A stretch of DNA of 64,000 bases from positions 160,878-224,877 of the forward strand of contig CALUPT010000002.1 in NCBI GenBank assembly GCA_944322715.1. The letters are read 5' to 3'. A program made the translations under genes and the position numbers. The notes beneath the pieces were generated by a model. The model was not told the origin of the DNA and ran no database searches. It saw only the letters and a program-made list of their open reading frames with translations. The stretch comes from an uncultured Bacteroidales bacterium. Lineage in GTDB: Bacteria; Bacteroidota; Bacteroidia; Bacteroidales; UBA932. This document shows positions 7,001 to 16,772 of the stretch, piece by piece (the first letter of the stretch is position 1; each line of letters starts with the position of its first letter).

Positions 7001-9463
7001 TTACAGGACATCGTTCTCCGAGTCGATGATGCCGGGTATGCCGGTTACGGACCCGCTGAAGGTCACCGTCCCTTTCCTGCACTCCCTGACTATCCTCGCA
7101 TCGATGCCGTCCCTTTTCTTCGATGCCCCGGCTCCCTTCAGTACCTTCTTGTATTCGCTGTCTATAGGCTTTGCCCGCACAGGGATACGGCAAGGGAAAG
7201 GGCTGTCTTTCGTGACCGTACGGTACAGTTCCTCATTCAGTGCAATCTTCTTGAAATCAGGTTTCTTTCCGAGATAGTTCCCTCCAATCACCGGCACGAT
7301 GTCGTACCAGTTGCCGCTGATATAGAACGAGCCTGGGATCAATGATGTCTCTTCCGAAGTGTAGATCTCCAGGTACCTTCCATCTATGTTCTTCGTGCCC
7401 TTGCCTGCCCTGAACAGATTGCCGGCAACATTGAACCAGCCTTCCTCTCCGCCGTAAATGGCTTTCATGCCCCAGTTGTAGACTATGTTGTTGACAAATT
7501 CCACGGTTCCCCTGCGGAAAAGCCTGTCATCGGCTTCATATACGGCAGGATGGTCGAATCTCGGGTTCCTGCTGTTGTTGTGGGCTATCAGGTTGTGGTG
7601 GAACGTGACATTACGTCCGCCCCAGATCCCGCCGTAGCCATGCTGTCCCTTGTGATGGACCGAACTGTTGAGAGCCTCGGAAATAATGCACCACTGGATG
7701 GTGGAATTGCTGTTGGCATAGAAGGATGCGTTCTCATCCGTAGCCCAGCTGATCGAGCAATGGTCGATGATCACATTGTCGGAATGCCTTGCCCCCAAAG
7801 CATCATCCTCATCTTTCGCCCCTGATCCCATACGGAAACGCAGATACCTGACTATCACATGGTCCGTATCTATGTACACTCCGTGGTCCCTTATCGTGAT
7901 GCCTGCTCCAGGCGCCGTCTGTCCGAGAATGGAAATGTACGGGTCCTCTATTTTCAGAGTCCTGCGCAAATGGATGTCCCCTTCGACATCGAACTCGACT
8001 ATCCTCGGTCCTTCCTGCTCCACCGCCCAACGCAGGGAGCCTTCCTCTCCGCTGTCATCAAGGGTCGTGACGGTATATACCCTGCCGCCTTTCCCTCCTT
8101 TGGAATACATTCCTCCGCCCTCGGCACCGCTGAATGCCGGTTCCCTCACGACTTTTTCCTTCACTGCCTTTCCGTTCCTGATGCACAGTCCATCATAGAC
8201 ATAGTCGATATTGTTCAGCGCCTCGTATTCCAACGATGCCCAGATGAACGGGCCGACACCCTTGCAGTCATTGTCTATGACAGGTTCGCTCAGATAATAG
8301 GCGTAGTCCCCTGCCCTGTTCTGCTTGCCGCCGAGTCCGCCCACCGAACAGCAGGATGTCATGGATATGGTGCCGTCGGCATTCTGTCTGATGAACGTAT
8401 CGACCAGCCTGCCGTACTGCTCCAGCGCGTATTCCCTCCATTCAGGAGAGAGATAGCCGCACCTCACGCCTTTGAGGGCTGCATAGACGAACATTGCGGA
8501 ACATGTGGATTCCAGATAGTTGCCCTCCCTGCCGGGACAGTCGAGCACCTGGTACCACATTCCGGTCTCCGGGTCGGCATATTTCCTGACAGCCGACAGC
8601 AGATACTGCAGCTGGGAAACGAGTGTCTTCCTCCCAGAATCCTTTTTCGGAAGATAATCCAGGACATCCACCAGGGCAGCGGCATACCAGCCGTTTGCCC
8701 GTCCCCAGGCATGGTCGGACTGACCCGTTGCAGGGTCCGCCCAGAACATGGAGCGGGACTCATCCCACGCATGGCGGAAAAGCCCTGTCTCCGGATCCCT
8801 TGTATTGCGTGCGGCCTCCACGAACTGGCGGACAATGTCCCTGTATAGAGAGTCCCTGTCCTCCTTGGGTCCGAAACGGCGGGTATACTGTGTATAGAAC
8901 GGCAGGGCCATGTACAGACCATCTAACCAGACCTGATGCGGATATATCCGTTTGTGCCAGAACTCTCCGCTCCCGGTCCGCGGCTGGGTGTCTAACTGCC
9001 TGCGTATCTCTCCGAGGACACGGCGGTATTTCCGCTCCCCTGTCATGGAATACAGGTCGAAATATATCCGGGCCGGACATATATGGTCCAGATTATAATT
9101 CTCCATCTTATATCCGAAGACCTTGCCATCGTCCGTTGCCATGGTATCGGCCCAATCCCGGACATAATCCACTGCATACGGAAGGTCATACCTGTGCGCC
9201 ACATCGAGGAATGACTTGAGTTCAAGTCCCGTGGTGTAGTTCCACTTGAGTTTTCCCTGCCGCCCGTCAAGCCATGCAGCCTGCGGGTTGCGGAGCATCT
9301 CGCTCATCATCATCTTCACTGAATACGGACGTATGTCCCCGATGAAGGCGTATTCTGCCGTATTTTCCTGTCTTTCCGCCATTGCCGGCGCCGAAAATGC
9401 ATCGATGCAGGCAACCGACAGACCGGCGAATATCAAGGTTGCGGACAATATGGTTCTTTTCAT
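7001..9463 (-). CDS. GH105 unsaturated (rhamno)galacturonyl hydrolase fused to a PL1 pectate lyase
   Basis: Two-domain pectinase. After a signal peptide (MKRTILSATLIFAG...AFSAPAMA; a weak lipobox LSVAC is also possible), residues about 40-400 match GH105 enzymes, which remove the unsaturated uronate left at the end of oligosaccharides by lyases: VWLDGLYMALPF, FRHAWDESRSMFWADP and QSDHAWGRANGWYAAALVD are the family signatures. From about residue 440 a PL1 domain follows (AFSGAEGGGMYSKGGKGG, GQTAPGAGITI, DHCSISWATDE, WGGRNVTFHHNLIAHNNSR), close in sequence to the PL1 of the neighbouring gene at 5018-6958. One chain would thus cut the polymer and process the unsaturated product. No frameshift is seen between the halves. 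It is co-directional with its neighbours and flanked on both sides by palindromic repeats. Confidence 0.92.
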   Translation of the reverse strand: MKRTILSATLIFAGLSVACIDAFSAPAMAERQENTAEYAFIGDIRPYSVKMMMSEMLRNPQAAWLDGRQGKLKWNYTTGLELKSFLDVAHRYDLPYAVDYVRDWADTMATDDGKVFGYKMENYNLDHICPARIYFDLYSMTGERKYRRVLGEIRRQLDTQPRTGSGEFWHKRIYPHQVWLDGLYMALPFYTQYTRRFGPKEDRDSLYRDIVRQFVEAARNTRDPETGLFRHAWDESRSMFWADPATGQSDHAWGRANGWYAAALVDVLDYLPKKDSGRKTLVSQLQYLLSAVRKYADPETGMWYQVLDCPGREGNYLESTCSAMFVYAALKGVRCGYLSPEWREYALEQYGRLVDTFIRQNADGTISMTSCCSVGGLGGKQNRAGDYAYYLSEPVIDNDCKGVGPFIWASLEYEALNNIDYVYDGLCIRNGKAVKEKVVREPAFSGAEGGGMYSKGGKGGRVYTVTTLDDSGEEGSLRWAVEQEGPRIVEFDVEGDIHLRRTLKIEDPYISILGQTAPGAGITIRDHGVYIDTDHVIVRYLRFRMGSGAKDEDDALGARHSDNVIIDHCSISWATDENASFYANSNSTIQWCIISEALNSSVHHKGQHGYGGIWGGRNVTFHHNLIAHNNSRNPRFDHPAVYEADDRLFRRGTVEFVNNIVYNWGMKAIYGGEEGWFNVAGNLFRAGKGTKNIDGRYLEIYTSEETSLIPGSFYISGNWYDIVPVIGGNYLGKKPDFKKIALNEELYRTVTKDSPFPCRIPVRAKPIDSEYKKVLKGAGASKKRDGIDARIVRECRKGTVTFSGSVTGIPGIIDSENDVL

Positions 9464-9489
9464 TTTCTGATAATTTTTATTCTGTTTCA

Positions 9490-9551
9490 GATCCTTCGCT
9501 TCGCTCAGGATGACAGGCGGCTTCCAGTCCAGATCCTCCGCTCAGGATGAC
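9490..9551. repeat. Two interspersed palindromic repeats, one overlapping the HTCS stop codon
   Basis: Copy one, 9490-9515, is GATCCTTCGCTTCGCTCAGGATGACA. Copy two, 9532-9551, is a shortened form, GATCCTCCGCTCAGGATGAC. The second copy contains the stop codon of the HTCS gene (reverse complement of 9542-9544) and encodes its last residues, so the element has set the C-terminus of that protein. Confidence 0.85.
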
Positions 9552-12500
9552 TGTGGGGCATCAGCTCTGTGTTCCTTTATATAGTCTGCAGGAGAGACCC
9601 CGAAATGCTTCTTGAACGAACGTGAGAAATATCCCGGATCGGAAAAGCCGACCTTGTACGAAGTCTCGGACACGGAATATTGCCCGCTTCTGAGATAATA
9701 GGTCGCCTTCTCCAGCCTGAACTCCTGTATCAGTTCCACAGGAGACTTCCCCGTCAGTCCCTTTATCTTGTTGTACATCGAGGTACGTCCCATTCCCACG
9801 TATGCGGCCAGCTGGTCCACGGTTGTCTCCGAATCCGCGACGTTCTCCTCCAGCCATCTGTGTACCCTGGCAATCAGTTCCTCATCCCTGTCGGTAATGA
9901 CCACCTCTGCCGGAGCCATGCGCACCTTGGCCTTCCTCTCCCCGCCGTCGACAGGGACTGACGATGCCATATTGGCTATTATCCGCCTCCTGCCCTCAAG
10001 CAGGTTGTCTATCCTTGCCACCAGCAGTTCCATTGTAAACGGCTTTGTCATGTATCCGTCAGCCCCGTATTTCATAGCCTTGAGATGCGTGTCGGATTCA
10101 TGCTTTGCCGTAAACATTATTACAGGTATATGGCTGGTGGAAAAATCGTTCCTTATATGGTTTATCAGTTCTATGCCATCCATTTCCGGCATCATCAGAT
10201 CCGTCACTATAATGTCCGGCATCCAGGATTCGGACATCAGCTGCAGGGCTTCTTTTCCGTTGGCGGCATCCCTGACCTCGAAGCGGTTGACGAGATTGTT
10301 GTACATATAGACCCTGAGTTCGGCATTGTCCTCGACCACAAGCACCTTGACAGCTCCTTCCGGCCATGTCGGAGTGACCCTGTACTTGCTCAGTCCGTAA
10401 GATTCCGGTTCCGAAGCATCCGAGTTGAGTTCAATGAATTCGGCCGTTTCGTTTGAAAACCGGTCTCTGTCTACAGGAAGCCTTACATAGAACTCCGATC
10501 CTCCGCCCTTCTCGCTCTCGACCCAGATCCGTCCTCCGTGCATATCGGCTATCTCCTTGCAGAACGACAGGCCTATCCCGCTGCTGCCCATGCCTTTGAA
10601 CGCTTCATGCGAAGCCTGGACAAACGGTTCGAAGATAGCCTGCTGCTTCTCTTTCGGGACACCTATTCCATTGTCCTTTACCATAATGGTGAACTCCTTG
10701 TCCCCCTCGCGCCAGTAGACAGCCGCCTCAATACGGCCTCCGTCCGAAGTATATTTGAAGGCATTGGACAACAGATTGTAGACGAGGGCCTCCAAACGCA
10801 TCTCATCACCCCATATCATAAGGCTGTCCACGGAATGGGTGAGACGCATCTCTATCTGCCGGTCCGCCGACATGTCCTTGAAGTCATCGTAGACACGCTT
10901 CAGCAGGTCCACGATGTCTATCTGACTCACCTTTAGCCGGATCTTTCCGCTGACTATCCGCCTGATGTCGAGCAGCTGGTTCACAAGCGTCATCATCCGT
11001 TTGGCATTCTTGTAGACCATGTTGATGCTGTATTCATTGCGGTCTCCCGCCGGAGTGTTCCGGCTTACCTCATCGATACCCCCGAGTATGAGGGTAAGAG
11101 GAGTCCGGAGTTCGTGCGATATGTTGGTGAAGAACCTGACCTTCACATCGTTGAGATCCTGTTCCATCCTGATGCCGTTCCTCAGGCGGACGGATGTGAC
11201 GAACATCCTGAGCAGGACGGCCGCAAGCAGTACGGCGAGCAGCAGATACGATATCCTGGCAGGAACGGAATTCCACACGGAAGGCCGCACCCTGAGTCCA
11301 ATGCTTGCCAGTTCCGGGGCGGATGTCCCTTCTGACGGGCTGGCGGAGACTACAAACGTATATCTTCCCGGAGGGATCCCCGAATATGTCACGCTGCGGT
11401 CGGACGAACCGGTGATCCAGTCCTTGTCGTAGCCCTCGAGTCTGTAGGAATAGTTCATCTGCCCCCTCTGTCTGAAATTGAGGGAGGCGAAATCTATCCT
11501 GAAGAACGAACAGTCATGCGGAATGTCGATCCTGTTCCCGGCCATCGGGACACGGCGGCCGTTGATACTGACACCTGAAATGACTATACGGCTGTCTTCG
11601 GGCGCATAACGGAATGAACGCGGATCCAGCCTGTAGACATTGTTGAGAGTGCCGAAGAGAAGGGTGCTGTCTTCAAGCGCCGTGCATGTCGCTTCGCTGA
11701 ACGTGGTCGGGGTGATGCCGTCGTACCTTGTATAATTGACTATGGCTCCGGACCCGCGGTTTATCCGAGAAAGGCCCCTTTCGGTGGCTATCCATATATC
11801 CGACCAGGCATCGACCGCACCAGAAAGCACGATATTGCTGGAAAGGCCCTGTGCAGTACTTATTATGTCGAACCGGGCATTCCCCTCTTCGTCGAAGAAG
11901 ATCCTGTTGAGACCTCCTCCGAACGTGCAGAGGTAGGTATTGTCATCCCTGTCCGAGAAAATGTAGATGATGTCGTTGTTACCTATGGAATGGATGTCTC
12001 CCGGTATCTTCCTTGTGGAATGGAATACGGCGGTCTCCGGACTCTGCGACGGATCGAACCAAAGCAGCCCGCCGACAGTGGCCACAAGCATCCTTCCATC
12101 CTGCATGCGGTGAAGATAACGCACCCTGTCCCCGTATTCCACCGGATATCCAGGGAAACTGTTGTACATGTTGAGGAATTCATCCTTCTGCGGGTCCGCA
12201 AGCATCGACAGTCCCCCTCCGAAGGTGCCGACCCATATCTTTCCGTCCCCATCCTGCTCGATGGAATATACATCATTGGAACTCAACGATGATTCCCTGG
12301 CCGGATTGTGTCTGTAATGTCTCGCCGTCCATTCCTTGCCCGAAGGGGCCAGTCTGACAAGTCCATCCCCTTTGGTGCCGAGCCAGACATTGCCCTGCCC
12401 ATCCTCAAAGATCGTGTATATCACCCCGAATTCCCCGGGTATCCTGCGGCATGAGGACATGTCCGGAGAATACCGGAAAAGCTCCCTGCTCTTGGTCGCC

Positions 12501-13867
12501 ACCCAGACATTGTCTCCGCTGTCCCGGAGCAATGCCCTGATCTCCGATGCGGCCAGGTTGTCATCTGACCTGACCGGAGGCCCGATCACCTCGACTTTCG
12601 GGGAAATGACGGTCACCCGTTCCAGACCTCTCTGGGCAGTGGACATCCAGAGCACCCCGGACCGGTCCACCTCGAAACATGCCACCCCGTTCATGAAACG
12701 GCAGTCCGGCTGGCTCTTGACATTGTTGAGCGGCACTATCCTGTCATTCTCCCGGTCGTACCAGCCGAAACCGTAATTGTTCATCTTTATCCATGCCATC
12801 CCATCGTGCTCCACGACCCTCGCCAGAGAATCCGCATAATAGGACATGACATTGCGCGGATGTTCATAATGCCTGAACCTGCCCGTCCTGTCATTGTAGG
12901 AATATATGCCGGTGCGGTCGGTCGCTATCCACAGCAGTCCCCCGCTGTCAGGGAACAGGAACCTGACACGGCCCATGTCATGTCTTCTGACAGTCAGGCG
13001 CATGGATGTCGTATCCAGGCTTGCGACCGCCCCGGAACTGAATCCCATGTAGAGCCGCCTGGCATCTCCGGAGCCGGTGACGGTCATGGAAGTCAGCTTT
13101 CCCGTGCTCCCGGTCCCGAGTGCGATCTTCGGCAGCAGGCCGTCTTCCCTGTCGATTACGACCACCTCTTCCTGTCCGGCAAAATACAGGCGGTCCCCGA
13201 ATTCACAGAAATGGGATATGTCCGCCTGCCGCGATACCAGGGACGGCACATCATCCTCTATGACAGCAAGTCCTGCCCCTGACACGACATAAACGGAGCC
13301 ATCCGAAGTCTCATATATCTCCCTGACATCAGGACCTACGGACCCGGCTGCACCGGAAACTATCCTTTTCACCTCCAATGACGGGGCGATGCGATACAGT
13401 CCTGCCCCCTGTACGGCAATCCAGGCATTGCCCCTGCGGTCGCTATGGAAAGCCGTCACCCTGAGATTCGCTCCGGAGAAGCCTTCGAGCTCATCGGGAA
13501 CGGCAACGAATTCCTCTGCCTCAGGGTCGAACCTGTACAGTCTGTAGTCGTATGTCCTGAGCCACAGATATCCGTTGGCATCTTCATCTATGGAAAGCAT
13601 CCTGTTATGCGTCAGGTTGGTAAAATCGCCGGGGAGCATTATGTAGTTGACGAATGAATTGCCATCGAACCGGCTCAGTCCGTACCATGTGCACACCCAT
13701 ATATAGCCTTTGGCATCCTGATGTATCTCGGCAATCGAATTGTGCGGCAGGCCGTCATCCGTGGAATAATGCTCGAACACATAGTCGAACTTAGCGGTCT
13801 CCGCTTTGGAGGCCGCCGGCAGCATCAGCAATGCAAGAAAAATTATCGTATGGCGTATGAATCCCAT
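9542..13867 (-). CDS. Hybrid two-component system sensor/regulator (HTCS), pectin locus
   Basis: One-protein sensor kinase and transcription activator that senses an oligosaccharide in the periplasm and switches on the locus. Order: signal peptide (to about ASKAE); two Reg_prop beta-propellers over about 25-770, with repeats such as GLPHNSIAEIHQDAKGYIW and GLSRFDG; a Y_Y_Y domain near 800 (YSYRLEGYDKDWITGS); a membrane segment near 880 (YLLLAVLLAAVLL); HisKA near 915 with phospho-acceptor FFTNISHELRTPLTL; HATPase near 1030-1140 (NLLSNAFKYT, VKDNGIGVP, GSSGIGLSF); a receiver near 1175-1290 (LVVEDN, acceptor Asp in IIVTDLMMPEMDG, Lys in GYMTKPF); and an AraC-type DNA-binding domain at about 1340-1435 ending in GVSPADYIKEHR. 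All catalytic residues are present. It lies between CE8/GH28 and the GH105-PL1 gene, so pectin oligosaccharides are the likely signal. Its stop codon lies inside a palindromic repeat. Confidence 0.97.
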   Translation of the reverse strand: MGFIRHTIIFLALLMLPAASKAETAKFDYVFEHYSTDDGLPHNSIAEIHQDAKGYIWVCTWYGLSRFDGNSFVNYIMLPGDFTNLTHNRMLSIDEDANGYLWLRTYDYRLYRFDPEAEEFVAVPDELEGFSGANLRVTAFHSDRRGNAWIAVQGAGLYRIAPSLEVKRIVSGAAGSVGPDVREIYETSDGSVYVVSGAGLAVIEDDVPSLVSRQADISHFCEFGDRLYFAGQEEVVVIDREDGLLPKIALGTGSTGKLTSMTVTGSGDARRLYMGFSSGAVASLDTTSMRLTVRRHDMGRVRFLFPDSGGLLWIATDRTGIYSYNDRTGRFRHYEHPRNVMSYYADSLARVVEHDGMAWIKMNNYGFGWYDRENDRIVPLNNVKSQPDCRFMNGVACFEVDRSGVLWMSTAQRGLERVTVISPKVEVIGPPVRSDDNLAASEIRALLRDSGDNVWVATKSRELFRYSPDMSSCRRIPGEFGVIYTIFEDGQGNVWLGTKGDGLVRLAPSGKEWTARHYRHNPARESSLSSNDVYSIEQDGDGKIWVGTFGGGLSMLADPQKDEFLNMYNSFPGYPVEYGDRVRYLHRMQDGRMLVATVGGLLWFDPSQSPETAVFHSTRKIPGDIHSIGNNDIIYIFSDRDDNTYLCTFGGGLNRIFFDEEGNARFDIISTAQGLSSNIVLSGAVDAWSDIWIATERGLSRINRGSGAIVNYTRYDGITPTTFSEATCTALEDSTLLFGTLNNVYRLDPRSFRYAPEDSRIVISGVSINGRRVPMAGNRIDIPHDCSFFRIDFASLNFRQRGQMNYSYRLEGYDKDWITGSSDRSVTYSGIPPGRYTFVVSASPSEGTSAPELASIGLRVRPSVWNSVPARISYLLLAVLLAAVLLRMFVTSVRLRNGIRMEQDLNDVKVRFFTNISHELRTPLTLILGGIDEVSRNTPAGDRNEYSINMVYKNAKRMMTLVNQLLDIRRIVSGKIRLKVSQIDIVDLLKRVYDDFKDMSADRQIEMRLTHSVDSLMIWGDEMRLEALVYNLLSNAFKYTSDGGRIEAAVYWREGDKEFTIMVKDNGIGVPKEKQQAIFEPFVQASHEAFKGMGSSGIGLSFCKEIADMHGGRIWVESEKGGGSEFYVRLPVDRDRFSNETAEFIELNSDASEPESYGLSKYRVTPTWPEGAVKVLVVEDNAELRVYMYNNLVNRFEVRDAANGKEALQLMSESWMPDIIVTDLMMPEMDGIELINHIRNDFSTSHIPVIMFTAKHESDTHLKAMKYGADGYMTKPFTMELLVARIDNLLEGRRRIIANMASSVPVDGGERKAKVRMAPAEVVITDRDEELIARVHRWLEENVADSETTVDQLAAYVGMGRTSMYNKIKGLTGKSPVELIQEFRLEKATYYLRSGQYSVSETSYKVGFSDPGYFSRSFKKHFGVSPADYIKEHRADAPQSS

Positions 13868-13879
13868 ATTCTAAATGCA

Positions 13880-13938
13880 GATCCTTCACTTCGTTCAGGA
13901 TGACAGGATTATGTCATTCCGAGCGTCAGCCGAGAATC
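13880..13938. repeat. Pair of interspersed palindromic repeats in opposite orientation
   Basis: 13880-13905 reads GATCCTTCACTTCGTTCAGGATGACA, and 13913-13938 is a diverged copy in reverse orientation (GTCATTCCGAGCGTCAGCCGAGAATC). They lie just upstream of the HTCS gene start (13867), in its leader or promoter region and downstream of the CE8 gene. The region 13939-13988 holds no other recognisable signal. Confidence 0.8.
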
Positions 13939-13988
13939 CGTAAACATAAAACGATAAAGTTAATAAAAACATACCATACTTTACGCTT

Positions 13989-15065
13989 TCATTTGAATAT
14001 CCTGTCCGCAAAGAACCATTTCACCGGCACCGCCACGCCGTTCCTGTCTATTTCGGTCCCGGCATCCAGCACCCTTTCAGGAACATATTCATCGAGGTCC
14101 TTCTCCTCCAGCCGATGGCTCCAGTCCACTCTCTCCGCCTGTTCCGCCCCCGGTCCGGTCGAACCGTATTCCGCATAGTACGTTGTCCCGTGCGCATATT
14201 CCTTGCCCCAGTCGTGCCAGCCTTCCGGTCTGATATGCGCACCCATCCTGCAACCGACAAACACTGTCCTGGCATACGGTCTCCACGGCCGGCCGAGATA
14301 CACCTCCGTCACCCCATCGGCAGCCACAAGGTCGCAGCCACGGAAGACATACCCGAAATCCTCATCCCCGGGGGTCGATGCCGCAGTGACATAGCTGTCC
14401 TTCTTGCTCAGTATGGTACAGTTCTCGAACCAGACAGTGGAAGCGCCGAAAATGAAATCGGTCGTTCCCTCTATCCAGCAGTTCCCGAAATACTGGTGCT
14501 GCCCCTTCCCGTATGTATATATGGTATCCTGGTTGGCAATGAACCTGCATCCGAGAAACGCCGCCCTGTCCGCATCCACTGTTATGGCACACGCCTGCGC
14601 TATCTCCCGTCCCTCTCCTGCGGAATTCTCGAACGTAATGTTCTCGGCCAGGAAGTCATCGCCGTATATGAACACCGTGGAAGTAGCCGAAGTCCCCATC
14701 GGATTGCCGTGGGAATCAGGTTTCAGGGCATAGTCATCCCATGTTATCACCGTAGTCAGGGCATCATCCCCCACCATGCGTATCTTCTGTCTGTTGGCAG
14801 GCACCGTCACCTTCTCCCTGTATGTCCCGGGCCTTATGTATATCGTGGTCTCCTCCTTGCTGTAATACGGAACGGCATCTATGGCATCCTGGACAGTGAG
14901 GCAATCCCCCGAGCCATCCTTCGCCACCACAATGTCATATTCTCCGTGCCGGACACCCGATTCCCTGTCAGGTACGGCTGCCGATGGCCGGAGGGCCGTC
15001 ATAAGACATGCCGTCACGGATAATGCCATGCACTTCACTGCATTCGGGAAAATCATCATGTTCAT
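13989..15065 (-). CDS. Pectin methylesterase, carbohydrate esterase family 8
   Basis: Removes methyl esters from homogalacturonan, preparing it for lyases and polygalacturonase. The 358 residues comprise a signal peptide ([25 protein letters not shown]) and one beta-helix CE8 domain. Signatures: [20 protein letters not shown] near residue 48, [12 protein letters not shown], the catalytic-acid region [10 protein letters not shown], the nucleophile motif EGTTDFIFG and the substrate Arg in [14 protein letters not shown]. The start overlaps the stop of the upstream GH28 gene (ATGA), so the two are probably translationally coupled. Both are probably transcribed from the promoter at 16694-16701. 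Confidence 0.96.
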   Translation of the reverse strand: MNMMIFPNAVKCMALSVTACLMTALRPSAAVPDRESGVRHGEYDIVVAKDGSGDCLTVQDAIDAVPYYSKEETTIYIRPGTYREKVTVPANRQKIRMVGDDALTTVITWDDYALKPDSHGNPMGTSATSTVFIYGDDFLAENITFENSAGEGREIAQACAITVDADRAAFLGCRFIANQDTIYTYGKGQHQYFGNCWIEGTTDFIFGASTVWFENCTILSKKDSYVTAASTPGDEDFGYVFRGCDLVAADGVTEVYLGRPWRPYARTVFVGCRMGAHIRPEGWHDWGKEYAHGTTYYAEYGSTGPGAEQAERVDWSHRLEEKDLDEYVPERVLDAGTEIDRNGVAVPVKWFFADRIFK

Positions 15066-16669
15066 TCTATCTCAATGTCTTCTGAATTGTGTCTGGAAAT
15101 ACTGAAATCCTCCTCTCCGCCATCTCCGGTGCAGCCGGTCAGGACCACCCGGCTGCTGTTGGCGAACAGATATGCCGGACCATTCTTCTGGAAGACATGC
15201 ACATTCTTCATGCAGACGCCGTCTGAATACCGGATATCGGCGCCGCTGTCCGACACTATCCTGCAGTTTTCGAGAGAGATGCCGGTAATCGGCTTTTCAG
15301 GTATCCCGTTGAAATACATGGCTCTCGCCGCACCCCTGCAGACGATGTCGCTTATATGGATATTCCTGAACTCAGGCGTCGTCTCATCCGCAGGGACATA
15401 CGCTATGTCATAAGGAGCGGCGCCATCTCCGGCGGCCTCAAGCGCGGACTTGCCACCGTAATGCAGATCAAACAGCAGGGGCTCGGTCGGGATGTCTTTC
15501 ATCACAATGTCCCTGATATGGATATTCTCCACTATTCCGCCGCGTCCGCGACAGCTCTTGAACCGCAGACCGACATCCGTCCCGAGGAAACGGCAGTCCG
15601 ATACGGATACATTCTGTACATTCCCCGACATCTCGCTCCCTACCACGAACCCGCCATGACCGTGGAAGACAATGCAGTTGTCCACTATAAGGTTCCGGCA
15701 AGGCCGTGCCCTGAGCCGTCCGTCCTCATCCTTGCCGGACTTGATGCAGATGGCATCATCGCCGACATCGAAACTGGAATCCGTTAAAACCACATTCTCG
15801 CAGGAATCGATGTCAATTCCATCCCCGTTCTGGGAATACCACGGGTTTCTCACTGTTATATTCTTGATTATCACATTCCTGCAAAGAAGAGGGTGGAGGT
15901 TCCAGCAAGGCGAATTCTGGAAAAGGCAGTCTTCCAGAAGCACATTTTCGCATTCCCGGAACTCCAGCAGGACAGGCCGGAGATATGTCTTGACCGACTC
16001 CCAGTCCTCATCGGTCTCCATTCCCTGAGGAACATTGAACGCATCGCTCACCATAGAACCGCGATATGAGGAAGAGTCCGGATACCAGATATCCCCTTTG
16101 CTGTCCGTAAAGCCTCCGGAGGCAAGCAGGTCCTTCCACTGCCCCGCAGTCATCTTGGAGCGCTTGACCTGCCTCCATGCATCTCCGTTGCCATCGATCG
16201 TGCCGCCTCCGGTAACGGATATGTTCCTGGCACCCACGGCATTTATCGGAGCCATGCACCTTTTGGTGTCGAGACCTTCGAACACCGTCTCCACTATAGG
16301 ATAGAGGTCCCTGTCGGTGGAGAACAGCAGGACCGCATCTTCCTCCACATGCAGGTCGATATTATCCTTCAAGGTAATCGGGCCTGTCAGCCATATTCCC
16401 CGAGGCACGACCAGATGTCCGCCTCCCATGGCAGACAGATGCTCTATCGCCCCGGCAAAGGCCTCCGAATTGAGGGTCACGCCATCCCCTGCTCCTCCGA
16501 AATCCGTAATGCATACGGTATATCCGGGTATCACGGGCCTGGATACCATATCCATCTCAAAGGGAAGATCCGCATAGAGATACGCGAATTCCGATTCGGT
16601 GCAGCCTCCGGCAGACAAAGCGATGGCAGACGCAACTGACAGGATTACAAATGGTTTTCGGTTCAGCAT
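15062..16669 (-). CDS. Polygalacturonase lipoprotein, glycoside hydrolase family 28
   Basis: Hydrolyses alpha-1,4-galacturonan. I take the ATG at 16669 ([23 protein letters not shown]), which gives a lipobox SAGGC; the open frame runs further upstream to 17071, but that stretch overlaps the divergent receptor gene and has no coding character. The 535-residue protein has the GH28 motifs [10 protein letters not shown] (NxD), [15 protein letters not shown] (catalytic Asp pair), [13 protein letters not shown] (GHG) and LRFKS (RxK). The early part has [12 protein letters not shown]. It overlaps the CE8 start by four bases. Genes for the esterase and hydrolase together suggest attack on methylated homogalacturonan. 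Confidence 0.95.
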   Translation of the reverse strand: MLNRKPFVILSVASAIALSAGGCTESEFAYLYADLPFEMDMVSRPVIPGYTVCITDFGGAGDGVTLNSEAFAGAIEHLSAMGGGHLVVPRGIWLTGPITLKDNIDLHVEEDAVLLFSTDRDLYPIVETVFEGLDTKRCMAPINAVGARNISVTGGGTIDGNGDAWRQVKRSKMTAGQWKDLLASGGFTDSKGDIWYPDSSSYRGSMVSDAFNVPQGMETDEDWESVKTYLRPVLLEFRECENVLLEDCLFQNSPCWNLHPLLCRNVIIKNITVRNPWYSQNGDGIDIDSCENVVLTDSSFDVGDDAICIKSGKDEDGRLRARPCRNLIVDNCIVFHGHGGFVVGSEMSGNVQNVSVSDCRFLGTDVGLRFKSCRGRGGIVENIHIRDIVMKDIPTEPLLFDLHYGGKSALEAAGDGAAPYDIAYVPADETTPEFRNIHISDIVCRGAARAMYFNGIPEKPITGISLENCRIVSDSGADIRYSDGVCMKNVHVFQKNGPAYLFANSSRVVLTGCTGDGGEEDFSISRHNSEDIEIE

Positions 16670-16693
16670 AACATTACATGGTTGTTCAAGGTG

Positions 16694-16701
16694 CAAAATT
16701 A
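16694..16701 (-). promoter_or_regulatory. -7 promoter element of the GH28-CE8 operon
   Basis: Read on the minus strand the site is TAATTTTG, an exact TAnnTTTG, 25 bases before the GH28 start codon. It lies back to back with the plus-strand element at 16759-16766. Confidence 0.6.
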
Positions 16702-16758
16702 TAAAGATTACATTCCGGCAGTTAGTAATTTTTGACGCAAAACCTTGAAATTTTATCA

Positions 16759-16766
16759 TACCTTTG
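16759..16766 (+). promoter_or_regulatory. -7 promoter element of the TonB receptor gene
   Basis: TACCTTTG matches TAnnTTTG; TTTTTGACG lies 24 bases upstream as a possible -33 element. Transcription would begin close to the first ATG (16773), so either the mRNA is almost leaderless or the ATG at 16848 is used. Confidence 0.55.
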
Positions 16767-16772
16767 CGGCCT

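Noticed and set aside
7859..8848. 329-codon plus-strand frame inside the GH105-PL1 gene
   Set aside because: Antisense shadow of well-conserved GH105 and PL1 motifs.
14115..15023. 302-codon plus-strand frame inside the CE8 gene
   Set aside because: Antisense shadow of a gene with full CE8 signatures.
16670..16772. Cobalamin riboswitch before the BtuB-like gene
   Set aside because: The gap is too short and is filled by two promoter elements.
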